Origin: an uncultured Spirochaetia bacterium
Lineage (GTDB): Bacteria > Spirochaetota > UBA4802 > JAGODF01
Direction of reading: 5' to 3'
NCBI GenBank assembly: GCA_937967705.1
Contig: CALCJG010000389.1
Span: 1 to 11,311, forward strand
DNA: 11,311 nt
Shown here in pieces: positions 1 to 6,598 of the stretch (position 1 is the first letter of the stretch; each line of letters opens with the position of its first letter). The notes under the pieces were generated by a model. It was not told the DNA's origin, made no database searches, and worked only from the letters and a program-made list of their open reading frames with translations. The position numbers and the translations under genes were made by a program.

Positions 1-45
1 CCACCGAGATCTACACTCTTTCCCTACACGACGCTCTTCCGATCT
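1..45 (+). other. Illumina sequencing adapter (artefact)
   Basis: These 45 bases match, from memory, the 3' portion of the Illumina TruSeq universal/P5 adapter, ending in the familiar read-1 primer tail GCTCTTCCGATCT at 33-45. Genomic sequence resumes at 46, five bases before the selA stop codon. The stretch is untrimmed library adapter at a contig end and should be masked. It carries no biological information, but it shows that position 46 is where the true assembled sequence begins and that the gene expected downstream of selA is missing for technical reasons. Confidence 0.98.
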
Positions 46-50
46 CTTCC

Positions 51-1448
51 TCAGGCTTCCCCGGTCTCCCGGTTTTTCCCGAAGAGGCGGCGCACAGCCT
101 CCGCCACGGCGGATATGTCCTCCTCCAGGACGGTACGGAAATCCAGGGTGCATTGATCATTCAGGATGTATCCCACAACGGGGATGGGGGAGCGGGTCAG
201 GCGGGTGAGGATCTCCTCCGCTCCGAGGCCCGATATCGAGATCTGGACGCCGGCGCTCTCGATCTCCAGGGTCGGAAGCGAGCCGCCTCCGAAAGCGCTT
301 CCCGGATCCACCCTCTGTAAAGAGGCGCCGGGAGGCGGATCTCCCACCTCCCTGAGAAAACGGCCGATCCTCCGCGTAAGGACCTTCCTGTCGGAGAGGG
401 CCATGTTCCACAGTGAGACCCGTTCCGGCTCCCCGTTCATGTAATGCAGCAGGGTCTCCTGTAAAAGGTAATAGGTGATTTTGTCCACCCGAAGCATGCG
501 CATCAGGGGGTTTTTTTTCAGCCGCGCCACCAGGTCTTTCCGCCCCAGAACAATCCCCGCCTGACAGGCCCCCAGAAGCTTGTCGCCGCTGAAGCAGAGG
601 AGATCGGGACCCTGGGCCATCTCGGCTGCAACGGTGGTCTCGAAGGGAGCGGGCAGCCGGGGATCGTTCATGAGATTGCCGCTCCCCAGGTCCCGGACGA
701 AAAGGAGGTCCGGCGATTTCAGCGAGGCGAGCTCCCTCAGTGTAGGGGAGGAGCAGAATCCACTCTGGGCGAAATTGGACTGATGTACCGAGAGTATCAT
801 GGCGGCCCGTTCTGACAGGGCGCCGCGGAAATCCTCCAGGGTGGTTATGTTGGTGGTCCCCACCTCCAGCAGATTGGCCCCGGTCTGACGCAATATGTCG
901 GGGATGCGGAATCCGCCGCCGATCTGCACCAGCTCCCCCCGGGAGATGATGACGTCTTTGCCCCTCCCGAACTCGTTGAGCAGGAGAAAGACACTGGAGG
1001 CGTTGTTATTGACGATCAGGGCGTCCTCGGCGCCGGTCAGGTGGCAGAGGAGCTCCTCCGCGAAGCCGCCCCGCCTGCCCCGTTTGAGGGAGGGCAGATA
1101 GAGCTCCAGGTTGCAGTAGCCCGAGAGGACCCCGGCCAGGGATTTCATCAGCGGGGAAGAGAGCGGGGCGCGCCCCAGGTTGGTGTGTATCATGATCCCC
1201 GTGGCGTTGACCACCCGCTGAAGCCTCTCCAGGCGCTTTTCACTGAGGCGGTCTGCAAGGGATGAGATGAGCTCCTCCTCCGAGAAGGAACCGGTTTCCC
1301 GTATACGGTCCCGGAAGAAATCCGTTTCCCGCCGGATGAGAGCGACCACCACGCCCCGGCCCAGCAGGGGGAGATAGGCGGTGATCCTCGGATCCTGGAG
1401 GATTTTTTCCACTTGGGGGATATGTCGCAACAGGTTTTCTCTTTCCAT
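51..1448 (-). CDS. selA: L-seryl-tRNA(Sec) selenium transferase SelA
   Basis: This 465-residue protein is a PLP-dependent enzyme that converts Ser-tRNA(Sec) to selenocysteinyl-tRNA(Sec) using selenophosphate, in the cytoplasm. The length matches the bacterial family (E. coli SelA is about 463). Visible signatures are the N-terminal helical domain, the NATGIMIHTNLGRAPL segment (residues 81-96), the Gly/Arg-rich KRGRRGG stretch (122-128), and SGDKLLGACQAG (287-298), in which Lys290 should form the Schiff base with PLP. The family usually has GP where this protein has AC in that last motif, a mild variation. The ATG at 1448 is preceded by a weak GGAAG. The gene lies about 60 bp downstream of the selenocysteine tRNA on the same strand, which strongly supports the assignment. 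It is complete, but the adapter begins five bases past the stop, so a following selB cannot be seen. Confidence 0.97.
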   Translation of the reverse strand: MERENLLRHIPQVEKILQDPRITAYLPLLGRGVVVALIRRETDFFRDRIRETGSFSEEELISSLADRLSEKRLERLQRVVNATGIMIHTNLGRAPLSSPLMKSLAGVLSGYCNLELYLPSLKRGRRGGFAEELLCHLTGAEDALIVNNNASSVFLLLNEFGRGKDVIISRGELVQIGGGFRIPDILRQTGANLLEVGTTNITTLEDFRGALSERAAMILSVHQSNFAQSGFCSSPTLRELASLKSPDLLFVRDLGSGNLMNDPRLPAPFETTVAAEMAQGPDLLCFSGDKLLGACQAGIVLGRKDLVARLKKNPLMRMLRVDKITYYLLQETLLHYMNGEPERVSLWNMALSDRKVLTRRIGRFLREVGDPPPGASLQRVDPGSAFGGGSLPTLEIESAGVQISISGLGAEEILTRLTRSPIPVVGYILNDQCTLDFRTVLEEDISAVAEAVRRLFGKNRETGEA

Positions 1449-1511
1449 TACGCTTCCGGCCAGAGGTCCGACGATTCATCACATCGGCCCCCCGGGATTG
1501 TAAAGATGATG

Positions 1512-1601
1512 CGGAAGGGGCAGGAATCGAACCTGCCGCTGCAATAAATTACAGCCAACGGTTTTGAAGACCGCGGGAGCCACCGGACCCCATCCTCTTC
1601 C
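1512..1601 (-). tRNA. selC: Selenocysteine tRNA (anticodon UCA)
   Basis: The minus strand folds into a 90-nt tRNA-Sec. It has a 5' acceptor strand GGAAGAGG and a 6-bp D stem (GGGGTC/GGCTCC) with CGGT loop, as in other bacterial tRNA-Sec. The anticodon stem GCGGT/ACCGT carries loop CTTCAAA, anticodon TCA (plus-strand 1565-1567). A long variable arm (GCTGTAA/TTGCAGC) and a T arm GCAGG-TTCGATT-CCTGC complete it. The discriminator is G and a 3' CCA is not encoded (GCA follows). The 3' acceptor strand is only 7 nt (CCCTTCC), so A6 is bulged or mispaired and the usual 8+5 bp acceptor/T stack is one pair short; see findings. SerRS charges this tRNA with serine and SelA, encoded just downstream, converts it. 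Confidence 0.95.
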
Positions 1602-1612
1602 AGGTTTTACAG

Positions 1613-1632
1613 AGATTACAGTATAGCCCGCC
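1613..1632 (-). promoter_or_regulatory. Possible -10 element for selC
   Basis: On the minus strand a TATACT hexamer (plus-strand 1620-1625) lies about 18 nt upstream of the first base of the tRNA and would place the start site near 1613. No convincing -35 hexamer is seen 16-18 bp further upstream. A GC-rich palindromic CCCGCGGCGGG immediately precedes the hexamer. This is a plausible but weak promoter call. Confidence 0.35.
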
Positions 1633-1747
1633 GCGGGAGACATCACCGAAAATCTTTCCTAAAACGATTTCCTTGAAAATCCGTTTCACGAAAGCCCCCC
1701 GCCAGGACTGTTTTATCATGGAGGGTGATGAGCAGGGGTGTCAATAA

Positions 1748-2905
1748 CTATCTCGGGGGAAGGGGATTTTTCTTTTCGCGCCACCTGTGCAGTTCAATGC
1801 AGAGAAAGGCCGAGGCCGGCATACTGAGGAACATGCCGATGCAGCCCACGGCGGACTTCACCAGCTCGCTGAGGACCGGGTTGTAGTTGAGTATGAGCCA
1901 GAAGGGGGTTCCGGGATCAATCCGCATGGCGATGAGAAGAACCAGCGGCAGGGCGCTCCCGACATAGGCGAAGAGCAGGGTGTTGACCGTGGCGCCCAGG
2001 ATATCCGAGCTGACCGTAAAAACCGAGCGGAAGGCATCCTTGACGGTGATATCCGGATTGACCCGAAAGATCTCCTCCGTGGCCGAGGCGATGGAGATGC
2101 AGACATCCATGATGGCCCCCAGGGCGGCGATGACCATGCCCGAGAGAGCCAGGCCGTGGAGATTGATCTCCACGTTGGAGGCGTAGAAGACCGTCACCAT
2201 TTCATTGGTGACGATTCCCGAAAGATGCATGAGCCATCCCGAGAGCAGGGACAGACAGGTGGCAAGGATCACTCCCAGCACCGCGCCGCCTATGGCCGCC
2301 GCCGTCTTCTTCTGAAACCCCATGATGATGGGAACGGAGAGTATAATGGAAAAGACCGAGATAATCACCGCCACGGGCAGGGGAGAGTAGCCCTTCATGG
2401 TCATGGGGATGAGCACGTAAAAGACCAGAAACACGGTGGCCGTCAGGGAGAGCATGGAGAGCACGCCCCTTAAGCGCCCCACCACGACGATGGTGAGCAC
2501 CAGCAGAACCCCCAGGATGACGATCCCCGTGGTGTTGTCCACGTCATAGATAGAAACATACTCCAGCGAATCGGCCCCTCCGGTCCGGGATATTCCCACG
2601 AAGACCGTATCACCCTGTCGGTAGAACATGTCCCGGGGGAGATCGTTCTCCCCCCTGTAAAGGGAGACATGGCTCTGACCCTTCCGGGGGCCGTTCAGCA
2701 TGAGGAGATGGACCCGGATCTCCACCGCCGAGGGGTTGTTCACGTCCAGGACCCTCTTCTCTATCTTCACCACCCGGGCCCGGGCAAACTCCCGGGAATC
2801 CATGGAGACCGGCCCCTTCTTTGGCGCCGTGTATGCGGTTGATCCCGCGGAAACCAGTAAAACAAAGGTCAGGAGACAGATCAACAGGGAAGGGCGTTTT
2901 TTCAT
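1748..2905 (-). CDS. YibE/F-family multi-pass membrane protein
   Basis: This 385-residue protein starts with a probable signal peptide or anchor (hydrophobic residues 7-25). An extracytoplasmic beta-rich region follows (about 30-122, containing YRQGDTVFVG at 95-104). Roughly seven hydrophobic segments come next, at about 128-144, 148-168, 175-195, 203-223, 253-273, 306-328 and 347-368. The stretch GAIMDVCISIASA (263-275) is the hallmark of the YibE/F-like family, whose biochemical role is not established; transport of a small substrate has been suggested. The ATG at 2905 follows GAGG with a 9-nt spacing. The gene is separated from the zinc-ribbon gene upstream by a strong terminator, so it is probably its own transcription unit, possibly reading toward selC/selA. 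I see no clear terminator in the 146 bp between it and the tRNA. Confidence 0.88.
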   Translation of the reverse strand: MKKRPSLLICLLTFVLLVSAGSTAYTAPKKGPVSMDSREFARARVVKIEKRVLDVNNPSAVEIRVHLLMLNGPRKGQSHVSLYRGENDLPRDMFYRQGDTVFVGISRTGGADSLEYVSIYDVDNTTGIVILGVLLVLTIVVVGRLRGVLSMLSLTATVFLVFYVLIPMTMKGYSPLPVAVIISVFSIILSVPIIMGFQKKTAAAIGGAVLGVILATCLSLLSGWLMHLSGIVTNEMVTVFYASNVEINLHGLALSGMVIAALGAIMDVCISIASATEEIFRVNPDITVKDAFRSVFTVSSDILGATVNTLLFAYVGSALPLVLLIAMRIDPGTPFWLILNYNPVLSELVKSAVGCIGMFLSMPASAFLCIELHRWREKKNPLPPR

Positions 2906-2985
2906 TAGTCAGATCCTCATTTAAAGTTTTTTTTTGCGAAACCGCAAAGTCCCGGACAAACAAAGGGTCGACAAAGGGCAATGCA

Positions 2986-3017
2986 AAAAACCTCTCCCGT
3001 GAAGAAAAGAGGTTTTT
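2986..3017 (-). terminator. Rho-independent terminator of the downstream ORP/Mrp operon
   Basis: On the minus strand AAAAACCTCT (plus 3008-3017) pairs perfectly with AGAGGTTTTT (plus 2986-2995) around a 12-nt loop, and the stem runs into a six-T tract. It lies 25 bp after the zinc-ribbon stop codon. The A/T runs on both sides would let it work in both directions, and it insulates the YibE/F gene from the upstream operon. Confidence 0.9.
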
Positions 3018-3041
3018 GATCAAATCACGGGGTTTCAGCAA

Positions 3042-3284
3042 TCAGGAATGGCAGTTACCGGACTTCCCGCAGGGGGTCTCCCGGCCGCAGCAGGGAGACT
3101 CTTTCCCGCAGGAAGGAACCTCACGAGAGCCTCCCCCCTTCATGACGAAACCGCCTCCGCCGGAGATGAGCCGCCGGACGGACCCCCCGCAATCGGGGCA
3201 GTCGGTCAGGGGCTCCTCACTCATTCTCTGAAAACGCTCGAAACGCGATCCGCAGTCCTCGCAGAGATATTCGTAATGGGGCAT
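3042..3284 (-). CDS. FmdB-type zinc-ribbon protein with Cys-rich tail
   Basis: This 80-residue protein begins MPHYEYLCEDCG and has the paired CxxC knuckles of the FmdB/CxxC_CxxC_SSSS family (Cys8/Cys11 and Cys29/Cys32), followed by the typical LISGGGGF segment (39-47). Such proteins are predicted zinc-binding regulators or accessory factors of unknown target. The C-terminal 22 residues add five more cysteines (59, 65, 66, 72, 78) in a Gly/Pro/Ser-rich context and might bind a second metal. AAAGGGGA lies just upstream of the ATG, and the gene starts 12 bp after the preceding ORP-like gene, so it is the last cistron of that operon. The terminator follows 25 bp later. Confidence 0.85.
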   Translation of the reverse strand: MPHYEYLCEDCGSRFERFQRMSEEPLTDCPDCGGSVRRLISGGGGFVMKGGGSREVPSCGKESPCCGRETPCGKSGNCHS

Positions 3285-3296
3285 TACAATCCCCTT

Positions 3297-3635
3297 TTAA
3301 TGGTCGCAGGCGTTGCGCCCGGTCACGAGGGCGTTGTTGAGGAAATCCATAACCAGTTTCTCGGGACTCTCGGAGGAAGCCCCGGTTACCACCTTTATCC
3401 CGGCTTCCTGGAACAGGCCGATGGCACGTCCGCCCATCCCCCCGGCTATGACGCAGTTGACGCCCTTCTCCGCCAGCCAGCGGGGCAGCAGGCCGGGCTC
3501 ATGGGGCGGCGCATCCACCATCTCGGTGGCGAGTATCTTTTTCTGATCCGCATCCACGTCCATAAGCGTAAACTGATCACAGTGACCGAAATGCATGCAG
3601 AGTTTCCCCTCTGCGGTTGGCAATGCTATCTTCAT
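3297..3635 (-). CDS. NifX/ORP-like metal-cluster-binding protein (C-terminal half of a split MrpORP)
   Basis: This 112-residue protein is a single dinitrogenase-iron-molybdenum-cofactor-binding (NifB/NifX, PF02579-type) domain: MKIALPT start, HFGHCDQF (residues 15-22), CVIAGGMGGRA (61-71) and GIKVVTGA (79-86). It has possible metal ligands Cys13, His15, His18 and Cys19 and a C-terminal CDH. Its ATG overlaps the mrp stop codon (ATGA, 3632-3635), and AAAGGAG sits within the end of mrp at normal spacing, so translation is probably coupled. In Desulfovibrio the same two domains occur fused as the Fe-S carrier MrpORP; here they are separate. The likely role is to bind or carry a metal cluster together with Mrp, an inference from family and context. 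Confidence 0.9.
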   Translation of the reverse strand: MKIALPTAEGKLCMHFGHCDQFTLMDVDADQKKILATEMVDAPPHEPGLLPRWLAEKGVNCVIAGGMGGRAIGLFQEAGIKVVTGASSESPEKLVMDFLNNALVTGRNACDH

Positions 3636-4513
3636 GATTTGACTCCTTTATTTTCCAAAATTTTATCCAGAATGCTCCATAAGGCCGTCTGAACGGGGCT
3701 CTGATCCTTCGCGGTATCCGTCACCATGGACTGACCGCTGTCGGCCTTTTCCGCCAGAGAGGCATCCAGGGGAATGACCCCCAGAAAGGGAACGCCCATC
3801 TCCTCCGCCATTTTTTTACCGCCGCCCGACTTGAAGATGTCCACCCTTTCCCCGCAGTGCGGGCAGATAAACCCGCTCATGTTTTCCACCACGCCGATGA
3901 CGGGCAGATTCAGCTTGCGGCAGAAGCTGATGGATTTCTTCACGTCGATGATCGCCACCTCCTGTGGCGTGGTGACGATAACCGCCCCTTCGGGGTTTTC
4001 TATCAGCTGGCATACGGACAGCGGCTCGTCTCCGGTGCCCGGAGGGGAATCGATGACCAGGTAATCCAACTCGTCCCATAAGACATCCTTGAGGAACTGC
4101 TTGATGAGCCCGTATTTAAGGGGCCCCCGCCATATGACCGGGTCCTCGGTGTTCTGAAGCAGGAACCCGACGGACATCACCTTCATGCCTTCACCGTTGA
4201 TGATCGGCAGCAGCTTGCCTTCCTCGTCGGCCAGGAACTGGCTCTTCTCTATTCCCAGAAGCTTGGGCACACTGGGGCCGTGAATGTCCACATCCAGAAG
4301 CCCCACGCGGAAGCCTTTTTTCAGAAGCATCTGCGCCAGGCTCACCGCCACGGTGCTCTTTCCCACACCCCCTTTCCCGGAGAGAACCACGATCTTGTGC
4401 CGGATGCGTTTCATGGCATCCTGAAGCTCTTTCTGTTCCAGCTGATCCTTTTCGGCTATGGAGAGATTCCCTCCGCCCCCGTCCGCTCCCTGTGCATCCT
4501 TTTTCCCAAACAT
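3632..4513 (-). CDS. mrp: Mrp/NBP35-family iron-sulfur carrier ATPase
   Basis: This 293-residue cytoplasmic P-loop NTPase of the Mrp/NBP35 (ApbC) family loads and transfers Fe-S clusters to apoproteins. It has the deviant Walker A SGKGGVGKST (residues 45-54), DVDIHGPS (74-81), the switch II motif VIDSPPGTGDE (153-163), and the C-terminal ICPHCG with Cys217 and Cys220, which in this family bridge a [4Fe-4S] cluster at the dimer interface. The first 35 residues are a charged extension without the four-cysteine N-terminal motif of eukaryotic NBP35. The ATG at 4513 has a GGAGG 12 nt upstream, longer than ideal; an internal Met34 (MKRIRHK) is an alternative start. It follows the second MinD-type ATPase after a 68-bp gap with a hairpin and overlaps the ORP-like gene downstream. 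Confidence 0.95.
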   Translation of the reverse strand: MFGKKDAQGADGGGGNLSIAEKDQLEQKELQDAMKRIRHKIVVLSGKGGVGKSTVAVSLAQMLLKKGFRVGLLDVDIHGPSVPKLLGIEKSQFLADEEGKLLPIINGEGMKVMSVGFLLQNTEDPVIWRGPLKYGLIKQFLKDVLWDELDYLVIDSPPGTGDEPLSVCQLIENPEGAVIVTTPQEVAIIDVKKSISFCRKLNLPVIGVVENMSGFICPHCGERVDIFKSGGGKKMAEEMGVPFLGVIPLDASLAEKADSGQSMVTDTAKDQSPVQTALWSILDKILENKGVKS

Positions 4514-4546
4514 AATGATTCAACGCCTCCTTGGCTCTTGCCTATG

Positions 4547-4568
4547 ATGAACCGCTCGCGCGGTTTAT
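4547..4568 (-). other. Intercistronic RNA hairpin with GCGA tetraloop
   Basis: On the minus strand ATAAACCGC pairs with GCGGTTCAT (nine pairs, one G-U) around a GCGA loop, a GNRA-type tetraloop closed by a C-G pair. It lies in the gap between the second MinD-type ATPase and mrp and has no following U tract, so it is more likely an mRNA processing or stability element than a terminator. Confidence 0.6.
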
Positions 4569-4581
4569 GGATCTGATCGAC

Positions 4582-5445
4582 TCAATGCAGGACAGTCCGC
4601 GACAGGTCCTCCCACATCTTCCGGACCGCTCTGGCGGCCTCCCCGTCGGAATACTCTATCAGGGTCTTTCCCGCCACCTGGGATTTCGTGAAGTCCCCGT
4701 CATAGGGTATTTTTCCCAGGACGGGGATGCTTCTACTTTCGCAGAACTCCTCGATGGCCTTCACGTTCTCCCGGTTGAGGTCGCAGCGGTTGATGCACAT
4801 CAGCGTCTTCATCCGGAAGTGCCCGGCGAGATCGACAACGCGCTTCATGTCGTGAACGGCCGATACCGTCGGTTCAGTCACCACCAGAACGGCCCTGGCC
4901 CCCGCCAGCGAGGCGATCACCGGACATCCCACGCCGGGAGATCCGTCCACGAGAAGGAGGTCCAAACCCTTTTCCTCGGCAAGCCTCCGCCCCTCCTGGC
5001 GCAGGAGGGTCACGAGCTTCCCTGAGTTGCCCTCGGCGGGAAAGAGCCGGGCATGCAGCAGAGGGCCGAAACGGGTATCGGAGAGGTACCATTCCCCGGA
5101 GGTTCGGGAGACCATCTCCATGGCCTCGTGGGGACAGAACCGCTCGCAGAGTCCGCAGCCCTCGCAGCTGACCGGGTTCACGACGTAGTAGTCTCCTATG
5201 GCGTCAAAACGGCAGTAGAGCACGCAATCCCCGCACTGCAGGCACATCTCACTGTTGTTGACCGCCACTTTGCCGGCAACAAAATTTTCTTTTTTTTGTA
5301 TGGCGGGATTCATCAGGATATGCAGATCCGCCGCGTCCACATCACAGTCCACGACCACCTTGTTCCCGGCCAGGGCCGCCAGCGATGCAGTGAGGCTCGT
5401 CTTGCCGGTTCCCCCCTTCCCGCTGATAATCACCAGTTCTTTCAT
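4582..5445 (-). CDS. MinD-superfamily ATPase with inserted 2x[4Fe-4S] ferredoxin domain (second copy)
   Basis: This 287-residue protein combines a MinD/ParA-type P-loop ATPase with a ferredoxin insert. Walker A is SGKGGTGKTS (residues 8-17), VDCDVDAADLH is at 32-42, and two CxxCxxCxxxC clusters lie at Cys68/71/74/78 and Cys94/97/100/104. Switch II reads LLVDGSPGVGCPV (164-176). The family (COG1149-like) is common in anaerobes, often as adjacent pairs, and members are part of the D. vulgaris ORP complex. The expected role is ATP-dependent handling of a metal cluster or of a partner protein; the exact substrate is unknown. It starts 23 bp after its paralogue upstream and is in the same operon. 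Its DGSPG differs from the DAPPG of the paralogue, suggesting non-redundant roles or a heterodimer. Confidence 0.93.
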   Translation of the reverse strand: MKELVIISGKGGTGKTSLTASLAALAGNKVVVDCDVDAADLHILMNPAIQKKENFVAGKVAVNNSEMCLQCGDCVLYCRFDAIGDYYVVNPVSCEGCGLCERFCPHEAMEMVSRTSGEWYLSDTRFGPLLHARLFPAEGNSGKLVTLLRQEGRRLAEEKGLDLLLVDGSPGVGCPVIASLAGARAVLVVTEPTVSAVHDMKRVVDLAGHFRMKTLMCINRCDLNRENVKAIEEFCESRSIPVLGKIPYDGDFTKSQVAGKTLIEYSDGEAARAVRKMWEDLSRTVLH

Positions 5446-5468
5446 CTTTTCCAGTCCTTATCTTACCG

Positions 5469-6335
5469 TTATTTAACTTCCACGGCCCTGATGCCTGTAA
5501 GGCGCTCCAGCCCCGAGACGATCTCTCCCAACTCCCCGTCGAAGAAGCGGATAAACTCCTCTACGACCTCCCCGGCGGCGTACTTCTCCGCAATCTCCCT
5601 GGAATGGGCCAGCGAGGCGAGGACGCTGATGCCCTCCTCCGCGCAGTAACGCTCCACCCCGTCGTCCCCCATGCCGGCCCTGTTGATAACAACCCCCAGG
5701 GGATAGTCGAGCCTTTTCATCGTCTCCACGGCCAGTTTCAAATCGTTCAGCCCGAAGGGTGTCGGCTCAGTGACCAGCACTATGGCATCGCACCCCCTTA
5801 CAGCCGCCATGACGGGGCAGGAGGTCCCCGGCGGGGCGTCAATGACGGTATAATGGCTGTCCGCATAATGTTTCCTCACCGCCCCGATCAGGGGGGGGGA
5901 TATGGCCTCACCGACTCTCAGGCGGCCCCCGATGTAACTTATGGCGCCTGCACTGCCCTCCTCAATGTCGCCGATCTCCTTGGGCACCTCTCTGATGGCC
6001 CTTTCCGGGCAGACAAGCATGCACCCCCCGCAGGAATGGCAGATGTCCTTGAAGATCAGGGGCTTGCCGCTCACGACGGCGATGGCGTTGAAGGCGCAGA
6101 TCCTCTCGCAAAGCCCGCAGCCCGTGCACTTATCTCCATCCACAACCGGGATGGGAACAGAGACCTGTTCCACGGCCCTGATATTGGCCTTCAGGAACAG
6201 ATTGACGTTGGGTTCCTCAACATCACAATCCATGAGCGAGACCCGATATCCCCTGTTCGCCAGGTATCCGGCCAGGGCGAGAGACAGTGTGGTTTTCCCC
6301 GTTCCCCCTTTACCGCTCGCCACTGCAATCTTCAT
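5469..6335 (-). CDS. MinD-superfamily ATPase with inserted 2x[4Fe-4S] ferredoxin domain (first copy)
   Basis: This 288-residue paralogue of the next gene has Walker A SGKGGTGKTT (residues 7-16), MDCDVEEPN (35-43), ferredoxin cysteines 70/73/76/80 and 99/102/105/109, and switch II VIDAPPGTSCPV (164-175). I chose the ATG at 6335 (MKIAVAS) because AAAGGGGG lies 6 nt upstream, the length then matches the paralogue, and a longer reading to 6485 would run through the terminator hairpin at 6461-6492. It is the first gene of the downstream operon, and no clear promoter could be picked in the 125 bp upstream. The two tandem copies probably act together, possibly as a heterodimer coupling ATP hydrolysis to electron or cluster transfer; this is inference. 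Confidence 0.93.
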   Translation of the reverse strand: MKIAVASGKGGTGKTTLSLALAGYLANRGYRVSLMDCDVEEPNVNLFLKANIRAVEQVSVPIPVVDGDKCTGCGLCERICAFNAIAVVSGKPLIFKDICHSCGGCMLVCPERAIREVPKEIGDIEEGSAGAISYIGGRLRVGEAISPPLIGAVRKHYADSHYTVIDAPPGTSCPVMAAVRGCDAIVLVTEPTPFGLNDLKLAVETMKRLDYPLGVVINRAGMGDDGVERYCAEEGISVLASLAHSREIAEKYAAGEVVEEFIRFFDGELGEIVSGLERLTGIRAVEVK

Positions 6336-6460
6336 TCGCATCCCCCTTTCCCGTCGATCATTTTTACTATCATGAAAAATTCCCTCCCATTTCCGTTTCA
6401 GGTCCTGGATACGGCAGCGGACCGGTTGATGTCCCCCGGTCCTCCGCTCCGGGAATGATG

Positions 6461-6492
6461 AAAAAAAATTGAGCGGGAGCATCAACTCCCGC
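6461..6492 (-). terminator. Rho-independent terminator between the two ORP-type operons
   Basis: On the minus strand GCGGGAG (plus 6486-6492) pairs with CTCCCGC (plus 6473-6479) around a 6-nt loop, followed closely by an eight-T run (plus 6461-6468). It lies about 100 bp after the stop of the coiled-coil gene and separates that unit from the MinD/Mrp unit, which must therefore have its own promoter or depend on read-through. Confidence 0.88.
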
Positions 6493-6569
6493 CCCTATTC
6501 ACACAGGAGTAAACTCACAGGAGCTTTTATCTGTTACATCCTGTTACGGCATTCCATAATAACAGCCCC

Positions 6570-6598
6570 TTCAGCAGGGATTGTCCCGTTCAGCTGAA
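6570..6598 (-). other. Imperfect hairpin spanning the stop codon of the coiled-coil gene
   Basis: TTCAGC (plus 6570-6575) and GCTGAA (plus 6593-6598) form an outer stem, and GGGA/TCCC pairs inside around a 3-nt loop. There is no U tract. It may simply protect the 3' end or back up the terminator 80 bp further on. Confidence 0.4.

Noticed and set aside
1787..2473. A long open frame on the plus strand (228 codons) opposite the YibE/F gene.
   Set aside because: Its product is His/Asp/Gly/Arg-rich low-complexity sequence with no domain, as expected of an antisense frame in GC-rich DNA; the minus-strand protein has clear membrane topology and family motifs.
2919..2947. TTGCGG-17-TTAAAT as a promoter for the YibE/F gene.
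   Set aside because: Weak matches, and the predicted start would fall after the ribosome-binding site; the TTTGCG/CGCAAA dyad there may be coincidental.
6338..6352. GG-N10-GC spacing just upstream of the first MinD-type ATPase.
   Set aside because: The flanking bases do not match the -24 consensus and the match is simply the purine-rich ribosome-binding site.
6336..6485. A 50-codon N-terminal extension of the first MinD-type ATPase, opening at 6485.
   Set aside because: It reads through a terminator hairpin and T run (6461-6492), has no family resemblance, and the ATG at 6335 has a good ribosome site and gives the same length as the paralogue.
6574..6592. GG-N10-GC match (minus strand) at the end of the coiled-coil gene as a second sigma-54 promoter.
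   Set aside because: Several core mismatches, explained by the hairpin at the stop codon, and a transcript from it would run straight into the terminator at 6461-6492.
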